Assembly: GCA_947259705.1 (NCBI GenBank)
Contig: CAMYNL010000027.1
Span: forward strand, 1-40,151
Direction: 5' to 3'
DNA: 40,151 nt
Origin: an uncultured Gammaproteobacteria bacterium
Lineage (GTDB): Bacteria > Pseudomonadota > Gammaproteobacteria > Arenicellales > JAANXG01
Position numbers and translations under genes: made by a program. The stretch's first letter is position 1; every line of letters starts with the position of its first letter. The notes beneath the pieces are model-generated. The model searched no databases. It was not told the DNA's origin and saw nothing but the letters and a program-made list of their open reading frames with translations. Positions 32,471 through 40,151 of the stretch are shown piece after piece.

Positions 32471-32932
32471 GAGGCGCTTCGTATCGCCAGGGCCTGCCTG
32501 CTGAAATGGCACGCGGAGGGTCAGTTCCCCTACGCAACGCTGGTGCGGCGAACGCTGCACTCCGACTCGGTGGTTAGACGGTGCGAGCAGTGGCTGGAGG
32601 GACATTTCCGGGAGATCGATGCGATCAGCCAGGTGGTCAAGTTGTCTCGCATCCCGGAACGCACCTTGAAGCGCCGCTTCAAGATGGCTGCCGGCAGCAC
32701 CCTGATCGAGTACCTGCAAAACTTAAGAATCGAGGAGGCGAAGCGGCTACTCGAAACCAGCCAGATGCCGGTCGACGACATCAGCGTCCAGGCGGGTTAC
32801 GCCGACGCTTCGTTCTTCCGCCGGTTATTCAAAAGGCTGACCGGGCTTACGCCCCGTGAATATCGGCGCATGTTCCAGCCCGTGGCGATGGCCCGATTAC
32901 CAGACCCGGGCTATCGGTCGGCGGCGAAATAG
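32471..32932 (+). pseudogene. GlxA-type AraC-family regulator, N-terminally truncated
   Basis: The reading frame shows GGEALRIARACLLKWHAEGQ, then FPYATLVRRTLHSDSVVRRC and the AraC-type double helix-turn-helix: AISQVVKLSRIPERTLKRRF, then STLIEYLQNLRIEEAKRLLE, DDISVQAGYADASFFRRLFK, RLTGLTPREYRRMF. Complete GlxA-like regulators are about 320 residues with an N-terminal DJ-1/PfpI domain of about 190 residues. That domain is missing here and an in-frame stop lies just upstream at about 32435. A GTG at 32543 could yield a 129-residue DNA-binding fragment. The family-like sequence begins around 32468. Confidence 0.75.
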
Positions 32933-33110
32933 CGTCTTGTTCACCTCATAACGCGTCAGGCACAATGATCACTAACCTGCTCTCCAATCCCGGCTGCCGG
33001 CGCGTACGAATCGTTCCCGCGCCCGGTGACGAGATGGAAGCCACGACGATTCGACCGGCAACGATAAAGATCCCGTCAGGTATACCGGGTTGCATCATCC
33101 TGTGCGTTGT

Positions 33111-33139
33111 TTGAGTCATCGCATACTGTTGACTTAAAT
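33111..33139 (+). promoter_or_regulatory. Possible sigma-70 promoter upstream of the RND efflux operon
   Basis: TTGAGT at 33111-33116 and TTAAAT at 33134-33139 are separated by 17 bases, four of six matches to each consensus. Transcription would start near 33147, about 40 bases ahead of the adaptor start. Placement is good but sequence match is only moderate. Confidence 0.35.
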
Positions 33140-33184
33140 TGTGCGGACCCTGCCCCAAACCGGGCTGTGCGGAGTTGATTGTTA

Positions 33185-34549
33185 ATGCGAATGGAAACAG
33201 GCAAGAAGCTGCTGTTCATTCCGATACTCGCGGTGGGCATAGCCATTATGGTTATCCTCGTAAAGAACCGGGCGGACCCGCAGAAATCCGAGTACGAAGA
33301 GACGCGCACGGCAGTAAGGGTAATAGAAGTTCCCTCACTGACAATCGTGCCCGCTTTCAGGGGTTACGGGAATGTTGAACCCAGCCAGGTCTGGAACGGG
33401 GTGGTGCAGGTCGCTGGGAAGGTGATTTCCGTCGGCCCCTCGTTCAAGAGGGGCACTATCGTCCCGGCCGGACAGTTCCTGTTGCAGATCGATCCGACGG
33501 ATTATGAGTTGGCCATCGCCCAGGCCGAGACCAACATCGAGGCGGTCCAGGCTCAGATTGCAGAAATCGAGATCCAGGAGCAGAACTCGGCCAGCTCCCT
33601 CAAGATCGAGCAGGAGTCCCTGGAGATTTCGAGGAAGGAGTTGCGGCGCAAACAGAGCCTGATTTCTCAGGGGGCCGCGTCCAGTTCCGAGGTCGAAAAG
33701 GAACAGCGCAGCGTCCTGGCGCAGACGCAGAGCGTTCAGGCCCTGGAGAACACGATCAGGCTTTATCCGGCGGAACGGCGGCGGCTCGAGGCCGAGCTGG
33801 CGCGACTGCAATCGCAGCTTGACGGCGCGCAACTGGATCTAGAGAGGACCCGGGTCACGATACCGTTTACCGCTCGGATAGCCGAAGTCGGTGTGGAAGA
33901 GTACCAGTTCGTTCGGCAGGGCGATCGCCTTGGCACTGCGGACGGTATCGACAAGGCGGAAATCGAGGTGCAGGTGCCCTTATGGCGTATCGCGGCACTG
34001 ATACGATCCGAGGGGATATCCGATGTCGCCGAGCTGCGCAACGATGACATCGGAGACCGGCTCGGCCTGAGCGCTTCGGTATATCTGGGCCAGGACACGA
34101 TATTTGCCGAGTGGAAAGGGCGGGTGGCCCGATTCACTGATGCGCTGGATCCGCAGACACGGACCCTGGGGATCATCGTCGAGGTGGATCAGCCCTACGC
34201 CGGGGTGCGGCCGGGGGTCCGGCCGCCGCTGGTGAAGGGGATGTTCGTTGATGTCGAGATTCGCGGGCGGCCGCGACCCGGCTCGTTGATTGTTCCTCGA
34301 GCCGCATTGCACGGTGATCAGGTCTATGTGGTCGACTCCGAAAACCGGCTTCAGAAGCGGCGGGTCACTATCGGCGTGGTCGGGGCGTCCTACTATTCGG
34401 TTACCGAAGGGCTCAGGATGGGCGAGCGAATCGTGGTCTCCGACGTGGCGCCGGCTATCGAAGGTATGTTGCTGGAGCTGGTCGAGGACTCGGATACCGC
34501 TTCGCGCCTGGCCCAGGCGGCGCGCGGCCAATCGGACAACGCACCATGA
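33185..34549 (+). CDS. RND efflux periplasmic adaptor (membrane fusion protein)
   Basis: The 454-residue protein has an N-terminal membrane anchor (KKLLFIPILAVGIAIMVILV), a barrel/lipoyl half (AFRGYGNVEPSQVWNGVVQV, GKVISVGPSFKRGTIVPAGQ), and a long coiled-coil hairpin (about residues 110-220: ETNIEAVQAQIAEIEIQEQN through RLEAELARLQSQLDGAQLDLE). The second lipoyl/beta-barrel half follows (RVTIPFTARIAEVGVEEYQF, GMFVDVEIRGRPRPGSLIVP). It bridges the RND pump to an outer-membrane channel. ATG 33185 is favoured with GGAG ten bases upstream; a TTG two codons earlier is less likely. Its stop overlaps the pump gene start by four bases. The substrate is unknown. Confidence 0.88.
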   Translation: MRMETGKKLLFIPILAVGIAIMVILVKNRADPQKSEYEETRTAVRVIEVPSLTIVPAFRGYGNVEPSQVWNGVVQVAGKVISVGPSFKRGTIVPAGQFLLQIDPTDYELAIAQAETNIEAVQAQIAEIEIQEQNSASSLKIEQESLEISRKELRRKQSLISQGAASSSEVEKEQRSVLAQTQSVQALENTIRLYPAERRRLEAELARLQSQLDGAQLDLERTRVTIPFTARIAEVGVEEYQFVRQGDRLGTADGIDKAEIEVQVPLWRIAALIRSEGISDVAELRNDDIGDRLGLSASVYLGQDTIFAEWKGRVARFTDALDPQTRTLGIIVEVDQPYAGVRPGVRPPLVKGMFVDVEIRGRPRPGSLIVPRAALHGDQVYVVDSENRLQKRRVTIGVVGASYYSVTEGLRMGERIVVSDVAPAIEGMLLELVEDSDTASRLAQAARGQSDNAP

Positions 34550-37500
34550 TCCGTTTCTTTGCGGCGCACCCCACCGCCGCCAACCTGTTGATGATTTCCC
34601 TGATCGTTATCGGCCTGTCGGCGCTCCCAGGGATGAAGCGGGAAACCTTCCCGGACTTCGCTCCCCAGGAGATCGAGATTCGGGTGGCCTATCCGGGCGC
34701 GAGTTCTGAAGATGTCGAATCGGCCATCTGCCGCCGTCTCGAGGATGCCGTGGATGGCATAGCCGACGTGGCGGAGGTGCGCTGTCAGGCATTGGAAAGT
34801 ACCGCCATTGCGGTGGCCAAGATGTTTGAAGGCGGCGATTTCTCGAAATTCCTGGACGACGTCAAAACGGAAGTCGAGGCCATTGACGATTTTCCTGACC
34901 TGGTCGAAAAGCCCGTCATACGTCAACTCGGGCTCATCGACAACGTGGTGTCGATCGCGGTAAGCGGTCCCATGAGCGTGAGCGACCTCAAGACATACGC
35001 CGAGCAACTCAAGGACCGGCTGCAGCGGGAATCCGAAGTATCCCAGGTAAACATCCTCGGGTTCTCCGAGCGCCAGCTGCAGGTCAGCGTCTCGTCGCGG
35101 GCACTTCGTCAATACGGCTTGAGCATCACGGACCTGGCAAACACCATTCGCTTGCAGAATATTGATCTGCCCACCGGCTCGGTAAAGACGTCTGAACGGG
35201 ACTTCCTCGTCCGCTTCACGGATCAACGGCGGAGCGTCCGCGATCTCGAGGAGTTGATTGTCATCGGCGCGTCGGGCGGCGGCGGCGAGCTTCGGCTCGG
35301 CGACATTGCCCAGGTGAGCGATCGCTTCGAGTTGGATGAGGAAAAGTATCTGTATAACGGTAAGCGTGCCGCACTGCTGCAGATCAACAAAACCAAGGCC
35401 CAGGATACCCTGGTTGTCATGGACGTGGTATCCGCCTTTGTCGAGCGCGAGCAGCAAATGGCCCCACCGGGCGTTACCTTCTCCATTACCCGGAACATCT
35501 CCTCGATCGTCCGCGATCGGCTTCGGATGCTGCTGAAGAACGGCGTGCAGGGCCTGATCCTGGTATTTGCAGTTATGTGGCTCTTTTTCCGGCTGCGCTT
35601 CGCATTCTGGGTTTCGGCGGGTCTGCCGATCGCCTTTCTCGGCGGGCTGTTTTTCATGTTCGTCCTGGGCCAGTCGATCAACATGATCAGCATGGTGGCG
35701 CTGCTGATTGCGCTTGGTCTGCTCATGGACGATGCCATCGTCATCGCCGAGAACATCGCCACCCAGTTGAACAGAGGCAAGTCGGCGCTAGACGCCGCCG
35801 TTGACGGGACCCGCCAGGTCATGCCGGGTGTGCTGTCCTCCTTCCTGACATCCGTGGCGGTATTTGCGCCTTTGGCGTTTCTGAGCGGGGACATCGGCAA
35901 GGTGCTCCGGGTCATACCTATCGTCCTGGTGACCGTGCTGACCGTAAGTCTGATCGAGGCATTTCTCATACTCCCTCACCACCTCGCACACTCCCTGCGC
36001 GGCCATGAAGGGGGCGACGCGGGTCGCTTGCGCCGGCGGGTAGACGGTGTGGTTGAATGGATGCGGGGCGAGGTCCTCGGGCGGGTAGTGGATTTCGCGA
36101 TCCGGTGGCGTTACGCATTTCTCGGTTTCGTGTTTTCCCTGCTGCTGCTGACTGTAGGGATGGTCGCTGGCGGACACGTGAAATTCCTCGCGTTCCCGGA
36201 CGTCGAGGGCGATATCGTGGAGGCGCGCATACTGCTTCCTCAGGGCACACCACTATGGCGTACCGAAGCCGTCGTGAACCGGTTGGTGAACGCCCTGGAA
36301 CAGGTGAACGAGGAACTTTCACCGCGACAGCCGGAAGGACAGGCACTGGTACGGGATGTCAGTGTGCGTTTCAACGAGAACCTGGACGCCTACGAGTCCG
36401 GCGCACATGTTGCGACGATCTCGGCGGACTTGCTTACGGCCGAGTTGCGCACGGGCTCCCTCGATGATGTTCTCGGACTTTGGCGAACGAAGACAGGCGT
36501 GCTGGCTGACGTGATCAGCCTGAGTTTCAAGGAACCGCAGATCGGTCCGGCTGGACGCGCAATAGAGATCCGGCTGAGGGGGGGTGACCTCGATGCGCTC
36601 AAAGCCGCATCACTGGAAGTGCAGGGGTGGCTGTCCAGATATGCCGGTGTGCAGGATCTGTCGGACGATCTCCGTCCCGGAAAGCCAGAGCTCAGGCTTC
36701 GCCTCAAGGAAGGCAGTCTGTCTTTTGGCGTTCAGGCTTCTACTATCGCCGATCAGCTGCGCGCCGGGTTTTTTGGCACCACCGTGGACGAGATCCAGGT
36801 TGGGCCCGAGTCCTACGAGATCGACCTCAGACTGGAAGAGCTCGATCGAAGCAGTATTCAGGATCTCCTCGAGTTCCGGATCATTACCATGAGCGGCGAC
36901 TCGGTTCCGCTCGGTGCAGTCGCGGATCTCGAGCTGGATCGGGGCTACTCGCGCATCCATCGGATTGATCGCAGACGGACGGTTACGGTGACCGGTGATG
37001 TCGATGTTGCGGTCGCGAATGCCCGGCAGATCATCGATGACACCACCGAGAACTTCATTCCCGGCCTGAGCCGTAAGTATCCGCAACTGGAAATCGGACA
37101 GCAAGGCGAGAGCGCGGAATCCGCTAAAACAGGCGGGTCTATGATCACCGGGTTCCTGATCGGTCTGGTGGGTGTATTCATCCTGCTGAGTTTTCAGTTC
37201 AGGAGCTACATAGAGCCCCTCGCGGTTATGAGTGTGATCCCGCTGGCGATAGTCGGCGTAGTATGGGGGCATATTGCGATGGGTCTCGACCTGTCCATGC
37301 CGAGCATGATGGGTGCTGTCTCGTTGTCCGGGATCGTGGTCAACGATTCCATACTGCTGGTGGAGTTTCTCAAATTGCGCGCCCGGGAGGGACATCACAT
37401 ACCCGTTGCGGCCACCATGGCAAGCCGGGAGAGATTTCGGGCGGTGCTGCTGACATCGCTGACGACCATCGCCGGACTGACGCCCCTGCTCCTGGAAAAG

Positions 37501-37680
37501 AGCCTGCAGGCCCAGGTGCTGATCCCGCTCGCGACCAGTATCGTGTTTGGATTGCTCACTTCCACGCTGTTGGTGCTGCTGGTGGTGCCTGCGCTGTTCT
37601 CCGTTTTCAGTGACTTTGGATGGACCTCGGTCCAGAAGGAGCGTGAGATGGTGGGGAAACCGTCAGCGGAGCAGCACTGA
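34546..37680 (+). CDS. RND efflux permease (AcrB/hydrophobic-amphiphilic efflux type)
   Basis: The 1044-residue pump has the expected 12-helix, two-periplasmic-loop architecture. The N-terminus is MIRFFAAHPTAANLLMISLI. TM4 contains the proton-relay pair Asp395-Asp396 (GLLMDDAIVIAEN). TM10 carries Asn933-Asp934 in SGIVVNDSILLVEF, where AcrB has Lys940-Asn941, so the lysine is replaced as in many non-AcrB subgroups. It exports an unknown small molecule using the proton gradient together with the adaptor encoded just upstream (ATGA overlap). No outer-membrane channel gene is nearby, so a TolC encoded elsewhere is implied. There is no regulator gene adjacent to it, apart from the broken GlxA-like remnant upstream. 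Confidence 0.9.
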   Translation: MIRFFAAHPTAANLLMISLIVIGLSALPGMKRETFPDFAPQEIEIRVAYPGASSEDVESAICRRLEDAVDGIADVAEVRCQALESTAIAVAKMFEGGDFSKFLDDVKTEVEAIDDFPDLVEKPVIRQLGLIDNVVSIAVSGPMSVSDLKTYAEQLKDRLQRESEVSQVNILGFSERQLQVSVSSRALRQYGLSITDLANTIRLQNIDLPTGSVKTSERDFLVRFTDQRRSVRDLEELIVIGASGGGGELRLGDIAQVSDRFELDEEKYLYNGKRAALLQINKTKAQDTLVVMDVVSAFVEREQQMAPPGVTFSITRNISSIVRDRLRMLLKNGVQGLILVFAVMWLFFRLRFAFWVSAGLPIAFLGGLFFMFVLGQSINMISMVALLIALGLLMDDAIVIAENIATQLNRGKSALDAAVDGTRQVMPGVLSSFLTSVAVFAPLAFLSGDIGKVLRVIPIVLVTVLTVSLIEAFLILPHHLAHSLRGHEGGDAGRLRRRVDGVVEWMRGEVLGRVVDFAIRWRYAFLGFVFSLLLLTVGMVAGGHVKFLAFPDVEGDIVEARILLPQGTPLWRTEAVVNRLVNALEQVNEELSPRQPEGQALVRDVSVRFNENLDAYESGAHVATISADLLTAELRTGSLDDVLGLWRTKTGVLADVISLSFKEPQIGPAGRAIEIRLRGGDLDALKAASLEVQGWLSRYAGVQDLSDDLRPGKPELRLRLKEGSLSFGVQASTIADQLRAGFFGTTVDEIQVGPESYEIDLRLEELDRSSIQDLLEFRIITMSGDSVPLGAVADLELDRGYSRIHRIDRRRTVTVTGDVDVAVANARQIIDDTTENFIPGLSRKYPQLEIGQQGESAESAKTGGSMITGFLIGLVGVFILLSFQFRSYIEPLAVMSVIPLAIVGVVWGHIAMGLDLSMPSMMGAVSLSGIVVNDSILLVEFLKLRAREGHHIPVAATMASRERFRAVLLTSLTTIAGLTPLLLEKSLQAQVLIPLATSIVFGLLTSTLLVLLVVPALFSVFSDFGWTSVQKEREMVGKPSAEQH

Positions 37681-38055
37681 GTTTCGCCAATCCTTCGATG
37701 GTGGATATGTGAGTTTGCGGCATCGTCATCGCGCTGCACGCCCTTGCGTTTTACGGGCATATCGGTGCGGGCCAGTCCAGCTGCCAAGGGCGATCAGATC
37801 AACACCCGGGTTGGACGGCACAATGGTGAGCACCAGTCAAAGACGAGCGGTGCGGACCTGTGCCGGTTTGCTCCAGTTGCGGCGAGGCAAGCGCGCCATC
37901 GCAGGCAGGACTCAGCGAAAGTCGACCCCCGAAAAGGGAGCTGATGGGGAGTTATCGGTGGCGGTTGTTGACAAGCCTTGATCCGGACCGGCACGTGGTA
38001 AAGTAGTGCCGGCATCAAAGTCGGCGAGCGAGCGAGCCCCAGAAGGAGCACGATT
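37681..38055. other. Intergenic region between the RND pump and DUF427 genes
   Basis: About 375 bases without a family-like frame. An exact TTGACA (37968-37973) occurs, but no acceptable -10 element lies at normal distance. No terminator hairpin with T run is visible after the pump gene. Confidence 0.4.
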
Positions 38056-38553
38056 CTGTCCAGACCTGAACGCATAGAGCCCGGCCCGGGACAGGAGTCG
38101 GTCTGGGATTATCCGCGGCCGCCGCGGCTGGAGAAGATTGGCGATCGACTGCGTGTAAGCTTTGCCGGCGAGACCCTTGCCGAGACCCGGGCAGCCTACA
38201 GGGTGATCGAGACCAGCCATCCCCCTGCTTACTACTTTCCACCGAGCGACGTTCGGCAGGAGTTTCTGGTGGCGGCAGGCGGGCACAGCTTTTGCGAGTT
38301 CAAGGGCGTGGCGGATTACTGGACCCTGGAAGTCCATGGCCGGCGCTCCGAGAAGGCGGCCTGGAGCTACCCCGAGCCGACGGAAGCATTCATGGCGATC
38401 AAGGGGTACTTTTCATTTTATGCCTCAAGGGTCGACGGTTGCTGGGTCGGGCAAGAAAGGGTGCAGCCGCAGCCCGGTGACTTCTATGGAGGATGGATCA
38501 GCTCTCGTGTTGTCGGGCCGTTCAAGGGAGGCCCCGGCACGACGGGCTGGTAG
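38056..38553 (+). CDS. DUF427-domain protein with non-standard start codon
   Basis: The frame from 38056 encodes SRPERIEPGPGQESVWDYPR, then a body with RLRVSFAGETLAETRAAYRV, HPPAYYFPPSDV, FCEFKGVADYWTLEV, AWSYPEPTEAFMAIKGYFSF and a tail ending QPQPGDFYGGWISSRVVGPF KGGPGTTGW. This matches the single-domain DUF427 family end to end (about 165 residues); its function is unknown. No in-frame ATG, GTG or TTG occurs upstream of GTG 38203, which would remove the first 49 conserved residues. A good AAGGAG ribosome site at 38043-38048 sits 7 bases before CTG 38056 (and 4 before ATT 38053), so CTG (or ATT) is the probable start. A base error in the sequence would also explain it. Confidence 0.72.
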   Translation: MSRPERIEPGPGQESVWDYPRPPRLEKIGDRLRVSFAGETLAETRAAYRVIETSHPPAYYFPPSDVRQEFLVAAGGHSFCEFKGVADYWTLEVHGRRSEKAAWSYPEPTEAFMAIKGYFSFYASRVDGCWVGQERVQPQPGDFYGGWISSRVVGPFKGGPGTTGW

Positions 38554-38587
38554 CGAGCAACGCGAACAATACAGGCATGGCGGTTGC

Positions 38588-39223
38588 ATGATCAGCAGCT
38601 TTATCAACCGGAGACGACGACCTGAGGGTAAGTCGCGCGGTCAACTCATCTCGAGCTTGCGGTGCGTGGCGGTTGTACTGACAGCCGGGATCGCGTGCCT
38701 GCTGCCGGGAAGCTCCGCAGCGTCGGACGATACGCTGTGGAACCTGCTCCGCTCGGGTGGGCATGCCGCCCTCCTGCGTCACGCCATCGCTCCGGGCACT
38801 GGCGATCCGCCGGAGTTCACCGTCGACGACTGCGGCACACAACGGAATCTCTCCGATAAGGGTCGCAGTCAGGCCGTGCGCATCGGCGAACGCTTTCGCA
38901 ATCACGGCATTGCCGCGGCGCGGGTGTTCTCGAGCCAGTGGTGCCGCTGCCTCGAAACGGCGGACCTCCTCGGGCTCGGTCCGGTCACGGAACTGCCGGC
39001 TCTCAATTCCTTTTTCCAACGCTACGAGCGGCGAGACGCCCAGACACGTGAGTTGCGGAACTGGCTCAGTGCTCAGGACCCGGGCCAGGTGCTGGTGCTG
39101 GTCACCCACCAGGTCAACATATCCGCCTTGACCGACGTCTATCCCAGTTCGGGTGAGCTGGTGGTCGTGCGCCGCTCCGAGAACGGTGAACTAAGCGTCG
39201 CCGGCACCATCGAAACCGATTGA
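38588..39223 (+). CDS. Exported histidine phosphatase family protein
   Basis: This 211-residue protein has an N-terminal basic region, a hydrophobic signal (CVAVVLTAGIACLLPGSSAA, cleavage about residue 46) and a branch-1 histidine phosphatase core. Key elements are ALLRHAIAPGTG with the catalytic Arg64-His65, DDCGTQRNLSDKGRSQAVRI, SSQWCRCLETADLL with Arg120, and VLVTHQVNISAL with the second catalytic His174. Exported members hydrolyse phosphomonoesters in the periplasm; the natural substrate is unknown. ATG 38588 is chosen because signal and core then follow at normal spacing. Its ribosome site is weak. It lies 34 bases after the DUF427 gene and may be co-transcribed. Confidence 0.82.
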   Translation: MISSFINRRRRPEGKSRGQLISSLRCVAVVLTAGIACLLPGSSAASDDTLWNLLRSGGHAALLRHAIAPGTGDPPEFTVDDCGTQRNLSDKGRSQAVRIGERFRNHGIAAARVFSSQWCRCLETADLLGLGPVTELPALNSFFQRYERRDAQTRELRNWLSAQDPGQVLVLVTHQVNISALTDVYPSSGELVVVRRSENGELSVAGTIETD

Positions 39224-39294
39224 GGGGGGTCGCGGTCTGGCGCGGACCGCATCGCGGCACGCCAGTCGCAACGTCGAACGCACCGACGGCCTTG

Positions 39295-40151
39295 TCAGGC
39301 CTCCCGGTAGAGCCGGCGAACGCTGTCGGCCCGGGCACGGATATCGCGCTTGTCCGCCTCGCTCAGCCGATCCAGGTTTCGCCACTGCAGAGCGGTTCGG
39401 GGATGGGTCCTGAAACGCGTCTCGTGTCGTTGCAGGAAATCCCAGTACAAGGTGGTGAAAGGACAGGCTGTTTGACCGACCGCCTTGGCTGGATCGTATC
39501 TGCAGTTCTTGCAGTAATTGCTCATCCGCTCAATGTAACGGCCGCTGGCGACGTATGGTTTGGAGGCAAGAAGCCCTCCGTCCGCGTATTGTGACATCCC
39601 CAGGGTGTTGGGAAGCTCGACCCACTCCACGGCATCGACATAGACCGAAAGATACCACTCGTGCACCTGCCGGGGCCTGACGCCGAACAGCAGCGCGAAC
39701 AGGCCGGTGACCATCAATCGCTGAATATGGTGCGCATACCCGTACTTGAACGTCTGGTGCAGTACCTGGCGAAGACATTGCATGTCGGTATCTCCGTTCC
39801 AGTAGAACCGGGGCAGGTCATTGCCCGCCTGCAGGACGTTTCGGTCTATATACTCCGGCATGTACCGCCAGTAGATTCCATGCACGTACTCGCGCCAGCC
39901 GAGGATCTGCCGAACAAAGCCTTCCACGGAGGCCAGCGGCGCACCTTTGCCGTCCCAGGCCTCGATAGCGGCATCGATCACTTCGCGGGGATTGAGAAGC
40001 TTCAGGTTCATCGCCGCGGCCAGGCCGGAATGATAGAGGAAGGGTTCGTCAGTCCACATCGCATCCTGGTAGGGTCCGAACGTGGCGAGTCTGTATTCAA
40101 CAAAGTCGTCAAGCGCGTGCAGGGCATCCCGACGGGTGAGCGGCCAGTCAA
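39295..40151 (-). CDS. [4Fe-4S] photolyase/cryptochrome (FeS-BCP/PhrB type), partial, 5' end outside the window
   Basis: The C-terminal about 285 residues of a bacterial cryptochrome/(6-4) photolyase are present. The frame continues through the right window edge (DDFVEYRLATFGPYQDAMWT precedes EPFLYHSGLA). FAD-binding-domain features are VEGFVRQILGWREYVHGIYW and MQCLRQVLHQTFKYGYAHHI followed by QRLMVTGLFALLFGV. The four cysteine ligands of the iron-sulfur cluster are in place: one in DMQCLRQ, then CKNC and a third position twelve residues later in TACPF. That spacing matches PhrB-type enzymes, which repair 6-4 photoproducts using light. The antenna-binding N-terminal domain is outside the window. 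Confidence 0.92.
   Translation of the reverse strand, partial: DWPLTRRDALHALDDFVEYRLATFGPYQDAMWTDEPFLYHSGLAAAMNLKLLNPREVIDAAIEAWDGKGAPLASVEGFVRQILGWREYVHGIYWRYMPEYIDRNVLQAGNDLPRFYWNGDTDMQCLRQVLHQTFKYGYAHHIQRLMVTGLFALLFGVRPRQVHEWYLSVYVDAVEWVELPNTLGMSQYADGGLLASKPYVASGRYIERMSNYCKNCRYDPAKAVGQTACPFTTLYWDFLQRHETRFRTHPRTALQWRNLDRLSEADKRDIRARADSVRRLYREA

Noticed and set aside
37968-38004. Possible promoter with exact TTGACA before the DUF427 gene
   Set aside because: The nearest -10-like TAAAGT is 25 bases from TTGACA, and only 15 from a weaker TTGATC, so spacing is poor.
1-40151. Search for CRISPR arrays, insertion sequences, tRNA and rRNA genes
   Set aside because: No regularly spaced repeats, transposase motifs, terminal inverted repeats, clover-leaf sequences or rRNA-like stretches were noticed by eye; computed searches were not possible.

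Overview
The window is GC-rich chromosomal DNA. It fits a free-living, respiring gammaproteobacterium of the Chromatiales/Ectothiorhodospiraceae kind. This rests on E. coli-type SpeD, a fused MnhAB-type Mrp antiporter, class II and diheme c-type cytochromes, a complete DctPQM TRAP importer, AsmA, PilZ, RND efflux and an Fe-S photolyase. No rRNA, tRNA, CRISPR array, intact insertion sequence or phage module is visible. Assignment below class level is inference.

Layout. 0.3-3.5 kb: a DUF2130 gene broken by an internal deletion, a cytochrome c'-like gene and a small outer-membrane beta-barrel. 3.7-9.5 kb (minus strand): a tightly overlapped six-gene Mrp cation/proton antiporter operon, mnhAB-C-D-E-F-G. 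10.3-12.8 kb (plus): histone-deacetylase-fold amidohydrolase, diheme cytochrome c, and S-adenosylmethionine decarboxylase (speD). 12.8-15.9 kb (minus): an unknown membrane-anchored protein, a PilZ protein, a possible 88-residue protein and a membrane-anchored helical-repeat protein. 16.2-21.0 kb (plus): a 1319-residue AsmA-family protein and a Tat-exported intradiol dioxygenase-like protein. 21.1-25.4 kb: AbrB-family permease, D-2-hydroxyacid dehydrogenase, trans-aconitate methyltransferase-like protein and YqaA-family membrane protein, ending at a clear intrinsic terminator. 25.9-29.7 kb (plus): the dctPQM operon behind a well-matched sigma-54 promoter, then a small exported protein. 29.8-32.9 kb: a decayed stretch holding a frameshifted YfhO-like remnant, an intact sulfotransferase, and two truncated genes (osmC-like and glxA-like) joined nose to nose. 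33.2-37.7 kb: a two-gene RND efflux system. 38.0-40.15 kb: a DUF427 gene without a standard start codon, a secreted histidine phosphatase and a [4Fe-4S] photolyase running off the right edge.

How the parts work together. The Mrp operon exchanges Na+ for H+. The TRAP operon uses the sodium gradient to import a C4-dicarboxylate-type acid, so the two are functionally linked, though not adjacent. The sigma-54 element suggests that dctPQM answers to an enhancer-binding regulator, as in classical dct systems; no such regulator lies in the window. The deacetylase/cytochrome/SpeD group suggests a polyamine link. The PilZ and RR-motif proteins next to AsmA suggest an envelope locus that responds to cyclic di-GMP.

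I see no single clearly undescribed multi-gene system. The most distinctive signals are the sigma-54 promoter, the chimeric osmC/glxA deletion junction, the DUF2130 internal deletion, the non-standard DUF427 start and the deacetylase-cytochrome-speD arrangement. Several broken genes in 40 kb mean either genuine gene decay or indel errors in a draft assembly, and the sequence alone cannot separate these.
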